This document shows, piece after piece, positions 60,358 through 64,000 of a stretch of 64,000 bases of DNA; the stretch's first letter is position 1; the number at the start of each line of letters is the position of its first letter. The DNA comes from Bin5 sp965204705. Lineage in GTDB: Bacteria; Chloroflexota; Anaerolineae; Caldilineales; Caldilineaceae. The notes beneath the pieces are model-generated. The model was not told the DNA's origin and ran no database searches. It saw nothing but the letters and a program-made list of their open reading frames with translations. The stretch covers positions 496,001-560,000 of the forward strand of contig OZ242006.1 of NCBI GenBank assembly GCA_965204705.1, written 5' to 3'. The position numbers and the translations under genes are program-made.

Positions 60358-60612
60358 TCACCAAGGATCATCCCTCATCGACTTGCGATGGAGTTCTAGC
60401 ATTTGTCTTAGAGTCGCCTGCTCTTCTTCGTCAGGGAAGTCAGCATACACCTCGTTGATCGCTGCAATCATACGTCTCGTTTCGTCCCGCTCAACATAAT
60501 CCTGGACTGCCGTAGAAATCAATTGGCTTCTTGATATGCCCAACTTTCTCGCGAGGCCGTCCACCTTCTCAAAAAGAGAACGGCTCAAAGTGATCTCCGT
60601 CCGCACTTTCAT
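60358..60612 (-). CDS. Ribbon-helix-helix antitoxin-type protein, orphan
   Basis: 84 residues. The N-terminal ribbon-helix-helix VRTEITLSRSLFEKVDGLARKLGISRSQLISTAVQDYVE is textbook, followed by a C-terminal tail (DEEEQATLRQMLELHRK) that usually contacts a toxin. On minus the next 75 bases hold no room for a toxin before the end of the enolase-type gene, so this is a solitary antitoxin or regulator. It may control its own transcription only. Confidence 0.72.
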   Translation of the reverse strand: MKVRTEITLSRSLFEKVDGLARKLGISRSQLISTAVQDYVERDETRRMIAAINEVYADFPDEEEQATLRQMLELHRKSMRDDPW

Positions 60613-60917
60613 ATCTCTTCACCACAAGGGATAACGCAGTCGATCTGGTCAATTTCCAGAATTCTTGAGCAACAGATTTCGGCTCGGAGCAAAGTATACC
60701 ATTTCACCTTCAAGTTGTGTTACGACTGGTGTTCTTCGCGTCCCTTCGCGGATCAAAACAGTTCCCCAAAACAGGAAAAAAACGGGTTGCAGTCTCAAAC
60801 GATTGTCTATATCATTACAGATGCGAACGAAACCCGTCTTACCAACCCGAAAAAATGACAAAAAAGAGACAGGCCTCCCCCGCCCGTCAACGATACACCG
60901 AATCAGGAGACCCCTGT
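60613..60917. other. Intergenic region before the RraA gene
   Basis: 305 bases with the TTCGCG 23-base repeat (60734-60756). A TATACT box on the minus strand lies upstream of the antitoxin gene without a good -35. No gene is seen. An open frame from 60717 is extended only through this repeat region. Confidence 0.55.
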
Positions 60918-61583
60918 ATGCTGTCCGAGCAGATCGCTGCACTGAAGCGCTACGACTCCGCCACCATTTTCAACGCCGTCGCCCTCAAGCTCGGCCTGCC
61001 CAATCTCGACTACACCGACCACACCATCCGCTGCCTTATGCCCGACATGGGCCTCGTAGCCGGCTTCGCCGTTACCGCCGAAGTCACGACCAACGACGAA
61101 GACTCCACCGCCCTTGAGTGGATCGACTACTACGACTACCTTGGCAGCCAGCAGGGCCCCCTCATCGCCGTCTTCCAGGACTTGGACACCAACCCCGGCC
61201 GCGGCGCCTGCATCGGTGACGGCATGGCCCGTGTCCACAAGCGGCTCGGCGTCATAGGCTTTATCGCCGAAGGCACCGTACGCGACCTCGTCGGAATCCG
61301 CCACGTCGGCCTGCCTGTATGGGCCTGGGGCACCGTCCCCGGCCACGGCGTCTTCAACATGAACCGCTTCGGCGCACCCGTCACCGCCGGCCGCCTGCGC
61401 ATCCATTCCGGCGACCTGCTCCTCGCCGACTCCGACGGCGTCGTACGCATCCCAACCGAACACGTAGATGACGTCCTGCGCCTCGCCGAAGAAGTACGCA
61501 CCCGCGAAGCCGGCCTCTTCGATTTTTACGAATCCGAAACATTTTCCCTGGAGAAAATGCGAGCCCGCCAGCAACAATACTGA
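60918..61583 (+). CDS. RraA-family lyase (HMG aldolase/oxaloacetate decarboxylase-like)
   Basis: 221 residues. The family pattern is present: LVAGFAVTAEVT, GACIGDGMARVHKRLGVIGFIAEGTVRDLVGIRHVGLPVWAWG with the Arg-Asp pair that holds the metal and substrate, and PVTAGRLRIHSGDLLLADSDGVVRIP. It cleaves or decarboxylates a keto-acid, a natural last step after isomerase and dehydratase. ATG 60918 has a CAGGAGA site; the longer frame to 60717 is repeat. Separate from the enolase gene by the orphan antitoxin. Confidence 0.87.
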   Translation: MLSEQIAALKRYDSATIFNAVALKLGLPNLDYTDHTIRCLMPDMGLVAGFAVTAEVTTNDEDSTALEWIDYYDYLGSQQGPLIAVFQDLDTNPGRGACIGDGMARVHKRLGVIGFIAEGTVRDLVGIRHVGLPVWAWGTVPGHGVFNMNRFGAPVTAGRLRIHSGDLLLADSDGVVRIPTEHVDDVLRLAEEVRTREAGLFDFYESETFSLEKMRARQQQY

Positions 61584-61610
61584 CCACTGACCACTGACCA
61601 CCAACCACTG
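61580..61610 (+). repeat. Heptamer array before a start codon
   Basis: TGACCAC repeated three times, then CAACCAC and TGGTGTTCC before the ATG at 61618; the same tail as at 51940. Confidence 0.8.
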
Positions 61611-61617
61611 GTGTTCC

Positions 61618-63318
61618 ATGACACTCGACCAACAGATCGACTCCCTCCTTTCTCAAGCGCCCGGATTCTGGCATCTCGACGCCTGCGGCGTCACCCGCAC
61701 CGAACGCGAGATCCCCGCCCTGCTGCACGGCGTCGACCAGCCCCCCGCCGGAGACCGCCTCCGCTTGGTCCTCGTCGGCGGCCTCTCCGGCACGCAGGAA
61801 GACGCCGATGCCGCCATCGCCGCGCTGCACTCCTATAGCGCCGCGCCCGGCCTCTCTGAGCGCGTCGCCCTCAGCGCCGTCCCCTGCGCCAACCCGGACG
61901 GCCTCGCTCTCGGCGCCGCGCCCGAAAACGGCGCCGGCGGCAACCCCAGCACCGGCTACCCCCCGCCGGGCGACAGCTACTACGACGAAAATCCGGAAGC
62001 ACACTACCTCTGGCGCTGGATCAGCTTCCAGGCGCCCGACCTCGTGCTCGAAATCCGCCTCGGCGAAGGCACGACCTGGGAGGGCTCTGCCCTCTGCCTC
62101 GAGTTGCTGTCGCAGTTCCGTTCCGTGCTCAACGCGACCACGCTGCCGGCCGATAGCTCGCTCCTCGGCGCGATGTCCACCGGCGAGCCCAGCCTGCTGC
62201 CGCCCATCTACAGCCTGCGCCTCACCTGCGCCACCGCCGACCTGGAGGACGAACTGGCCAAACTGTGGACCGTTTACGCGCAGGTTCCCGACCAGGCCCG
62301 CTCCCCCACCCGCAGCGCCCTGCAAGGCCGCGTCGACCGTTCGCCCCTGGACGCCGCCCGCATCCTCGCCGGCGTCTACGGCCATGAACTCGATCCGGTC
62401 ATCTATACCCAGGGCGTCGCCGTCAGCGGACGCCTCCGGCTCGCCCAATTGGACCCCGAAACGCCCGATCCCTCCGCCGACATCGCAGCCATGGTCGCGC
62501 CCTACATGTCCGGCGACAAAGAGTGGTTCCCCGCCGGCGGCGACGGCGGCGCCAATCTGGCCGGCCTCGTCTGGGCCGATGAACTCGCCGCTACCACCGG
62601 CGACAGCCGCTACGCCGACCTGCTCGTCCAAACCGCCGACCGCTACCGCACCGCCCACGACAACGGCGTGCCCATCCCGTCCAACCCCAGCTACCAGGTC
62701 GAGGACATGTTCTTCACCGCCGCCGTCCTCGGCCGCGCCTTCAAGCTCACCGGCGACGACGCCTACCTTGACATCCTTACCAGCTTCCTCCTCGACGCCA
62801 ACGTGCAACAGGAGGACGGCCTCTTCTGGCACGACCGCGAGACCCCCTTCTACTGGGGCCGCGGCAACGGTTTCGCCGCCCTCAGCTACGCCGAAACTCT
62901 GACCTACCTGCCCGACAACCATCCCGACCGGGACGCCGTGCTCGCCATCCACCGCCGCCACCTGCAAGCCCTGCGCGGCTACCAGCACCGCAGCGGCATG
63001 TGGCGCCAGGTCGTCAACGGCCCCGGCTCATACCCCGAAATGACCGTCACCTGCATGGTCGGCTACGCACTCGCCCGCGGACTCCGCCGCGGCTGGCTCG
63101 ACGCCGGCTACCGAGAAATGCTCATGCGCGCCTGGCAAGGCGTGGCCGCCCGCATCGACGACCACGGCGGCCTCGTCGACGTCTGCACCGGCACCGGCGT
63201 CCAGCAAAATCGCCGCGACTACCTCGACCGGCCCGCCATATTCGGCCCCGACGAGCGCGGCGGCGCCCTATCGATCTGGTTCGTCACTGAAATGGAAAGC
63301 TTTCTCCGCGAGAATTGA
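61618..63318 (+). CDS. Fusion: inactive M14 peptidase-like domain and GH105-like glycoside hydrolase
   Basis: 566 residues. Residues 40-220 resemble M14 carboxypeptidases: VPCANPDGLALG (N92-P-D-G95) and GGLSGTQED. Both zinc ligands of HxxE are missing (Ser57 and Gln60), so peptidase activity is unlikely. From about residue 300 follows an alpha/alpha barrel of the GH88/GH105 type: YQVEDMFFTAAVLGRAFKLTG, LFWHDRETPFYWGRGNGFAALSYAE, PEMTVTCMVGYALARGLRRGWLD. GH105 enzymes release unsaturated uronic acid from rhamnogalacturonan- or ulvan-derived oligomers. No signal peptide, so probably cytosolic. Confidence 0.8.
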   Translation: MTLDQQIDSLLSQAPGFWHLDACGVTRTEREIPALLHGVDQPPAGDRLRLVLVGGLSGTQEDADAAIAALHSYSAAPGLSERVALSAVPCANPDGLALGAAPENGAGGNPSTGYPPPGDSYYDENPEAHYLWRWISFQAPDLVLEIRLGEGTTWEGSALCLELLSQFRSVLNATTLPADSSLLGAMSTGEPSLLPPIYSLRLTCATADLEDELAKLWTVYAQVPDQARSPTRSALQGRVDRSPLDAARILAGVYGHELDPVIYTQGVAVSGRLRLAQLDPETPDPSADIAAMVAPYMSGDKEWFPAGGDGGANLAGLVWADELAATTGDSRYADLLVQTADRYRTAHDNGVPIPSNPSYQVEDMFFTAAVLGRAFKLTGDDAYLDILTSFLLDANVQQEDGLFWHDRETPFYWGRGNGFAALSYAETLTYLPDNHPDRDAVLAIHRRHLQALRGYQHRSGMWRQVVNGPGSYPEMTVTCMVGYALARGLRRGWLDAGYREMLMRAWQGVAARIDDHGGLVDVCTGTGVQQNRRDYLDRPAIFGPDERGGALSIWFVTEMESFLREN

Positions 63319-63322
63319 AATC

Positions 63323-63359
63323 GTGGTCAGAACTCCCACTGACCACTGATCACTGCAGT
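63323..63359 (+). repeat. Heptamer-derived hairpin
   Basis: Perfect 8-bp stem GTGGTCAG / CTGACCAC (63323-63330 with 63339-63346) made of inverted heptamers, followed by TGATCACTGCAG and an AGGAGG ribosome site. Confidence 0.7.
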
Positions 63360-63374
63360 AAAGAGGAGGTAGAA

Positions 63375-64000
63375 ATGGCAGATGAGGATCTGGGCCTGAT
63401 GGCTCATCTGCTGCGCCGGGCGGGGTTCGGCGCCAGCCGTGAAGAGCTTGAGGCCCTTGTCGAAAAAGGGTACGACGAAGTCGTCGACGACCTGGTGGAC
63501 TTTGAGCGCTGCCCGCCGATCGACGAGGATATTGTGAAGCGCTACTTCGGCGGTGAGTTTATGCCGAATATCCTCTCCGGCACCTGGATCTACCGCATGC
63601 TCAACAACCCGCGCCAGCTCGAAGAAAAGATGGCTCTCTTCTGGCATCACGTTTTCGCCACCGGCTTCGCCAAGGTCGAGCACGCCCTCGCCATGAGCGA
63701 CCAGATCGATCTCTTCCGCCGTATCGGCATGAGCAACATACGCGAGATCCTGCTCGAGCTCTCCATGAACCCGGCCATGATCAGATGGCTCGACAATAAC
63801 GAGAACATCAAGGGTGAACCCAACGAGAACTTTGGCCGTGAGCTTCTGGAGCTCTTCTCGATGGGCGTGGGCAACTACACCGAAGAGGACATCAAGAACT
63901 GCGCGCTCGCCTTCACCGGCTGGACCTTCGCGCAGCCGGTCCCCCTCTACCCCCACGGCTACTACTCTCCCGAATTCCTCTTCCGTGAGGAGGACCACGA
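63375..64000 (+). CDS. DUF1800 domain-containing protein (partial, runs off the window)
   Basis: The first 208 codons are present and in one frame to the window edge, with no stop. Opening LMAHLLRRAGFGASREELEALV and the block GRELLELFSMGVGNYTEEDI are characteristic of DUF1800. ATG at 63375 is preceded by GAGGAGGT. Usually about 450-600 residues and often paired with DUF1501, possibly encoded beyond the window. Function is unknown. No signal peptide is seen in this part. Confidence 0.85.
   Translation, partial: MADEDLGLMAHLLRRAGFGASREELEALVEKGYDEVVDDLVDFERCPPIDEDIVKRYFGGEFMPNILSGTWIYRMLNNPRQLEEKMALFWHHVFATGFAKVEHALAMSDQIDLFRRIGMSNIREILLELSMNPAMIRWLDNNENIKGEPNENFGRELLELFSMGVGNYTEEDIKNCALAFTGWTFAQPVPLYPHGYYSPEFLFREEDH

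Noticed and set aside
51909..63359. Heptamer arrays as CRISPR or tandem-repeat array
   Set aside because: Units are only seven bases, degenerate, with no spacers and no cas genes nearby.

Overview
The window is a GC-rich bacterial chromosome segment with about 45 recognisable genes, long same-strand runs, lipoprotein signal peptides and sigma70-like promoters. The gene mix fits a heterotroph living on complex glycans: Gfo/Idh/MocA oxidoreductases, phytanoyl-CoA dioxygenase (PhyH) family enzymes, xylose-isomerase-like TIM barrels, a GH78 rhamnosidase, a GH105-like hydrolase, several ABC importers, TIGR03943 and DUF1638 proteins and DUF1800. I lean to Chloroflexota (Caldilinea/Anaerolinea-like, perhaps marine or host-associated). 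This is inference from family composition, not from a marker gene.

Layout. 1-3.3 kb: three Gfo/Idh/MocA genes, two of them a recent tandem duplication, ending at a strong terminator. 3.4-11.9 kb (minus): PhyH enzyme, aldo/keto reductase, GT4 glycosyltransferase, two small membrane proteins, and an ABC ATPase with two BMP-type lipoproteins but no permease. 12.2-19.5 kb (plus): a homocysteine methyltransferase with an N-terminal PF13769-like domain, an AT-richer cassette of three antitoxin-like proteins plus an AlbA_2/HATPase protein, then DUF1638, an alkaline-phosphatase-superfamily enzyme, a PHP hydrolase and a PfkB kinase. 19.9-26.6 kb: PhyH enzyme, selenocysteine tRNA (selC, minus), zinc-ribbon/LysM protein, MFS transporter, very long UxaA-type dehydratase. 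26.7-29.9 kb (minus): permease, TIGR03943 protein and beta-propeller protein.

30.4-41.8 kb (plus): class V aminotransferase, GH-like TIM barrel, polysaccharide deacetylase, an AT-richer DUF3800 gene, a frameshifted Gfo gene, two sugar isomerase/epimerases and a family 5 ABC importer (frameshifted binding protein plus two permeases, no ATPases). 42.1-45.8 kb (minus): a 1221-residue secreted protein built as three PsbP-like/SH3 pairs. 46.2-64 kb: PhyH enzyme, a carbohydrate ABC importer, FAD oxidoreductase, an unknown protein, a corrinoid protein, an arabinose/fucose isomerase-like protein, GH78, a URO-D/MtaA-type methyltransferase, an enolase-superfamily dehydratase, a RraA-type lyase, a pseudo-peptidase/GH105 fusion and the start of a DUF1800 protein.

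The last region is the best candidate for an undescribed system: a corrinoid carrier and a URO-D methyltransferase interleaved with sugar import, glycosidases, isomerase, dehydratase and lyase. Together they could import, cleave and O-demethylate a methylated deoxy-sugar. The PF13769-like/homocysteine methyltransferase fusion and DUF1638 earlier in the window may belong to the same one-carbon theme.

The intergenic space is unusually decorated. A degenerate heptamer (TGACCAC) sits directly before many start codons, a GC-rich double hairpin occurs four times, and GTAGGGGC-type palindromes occur at least five times.
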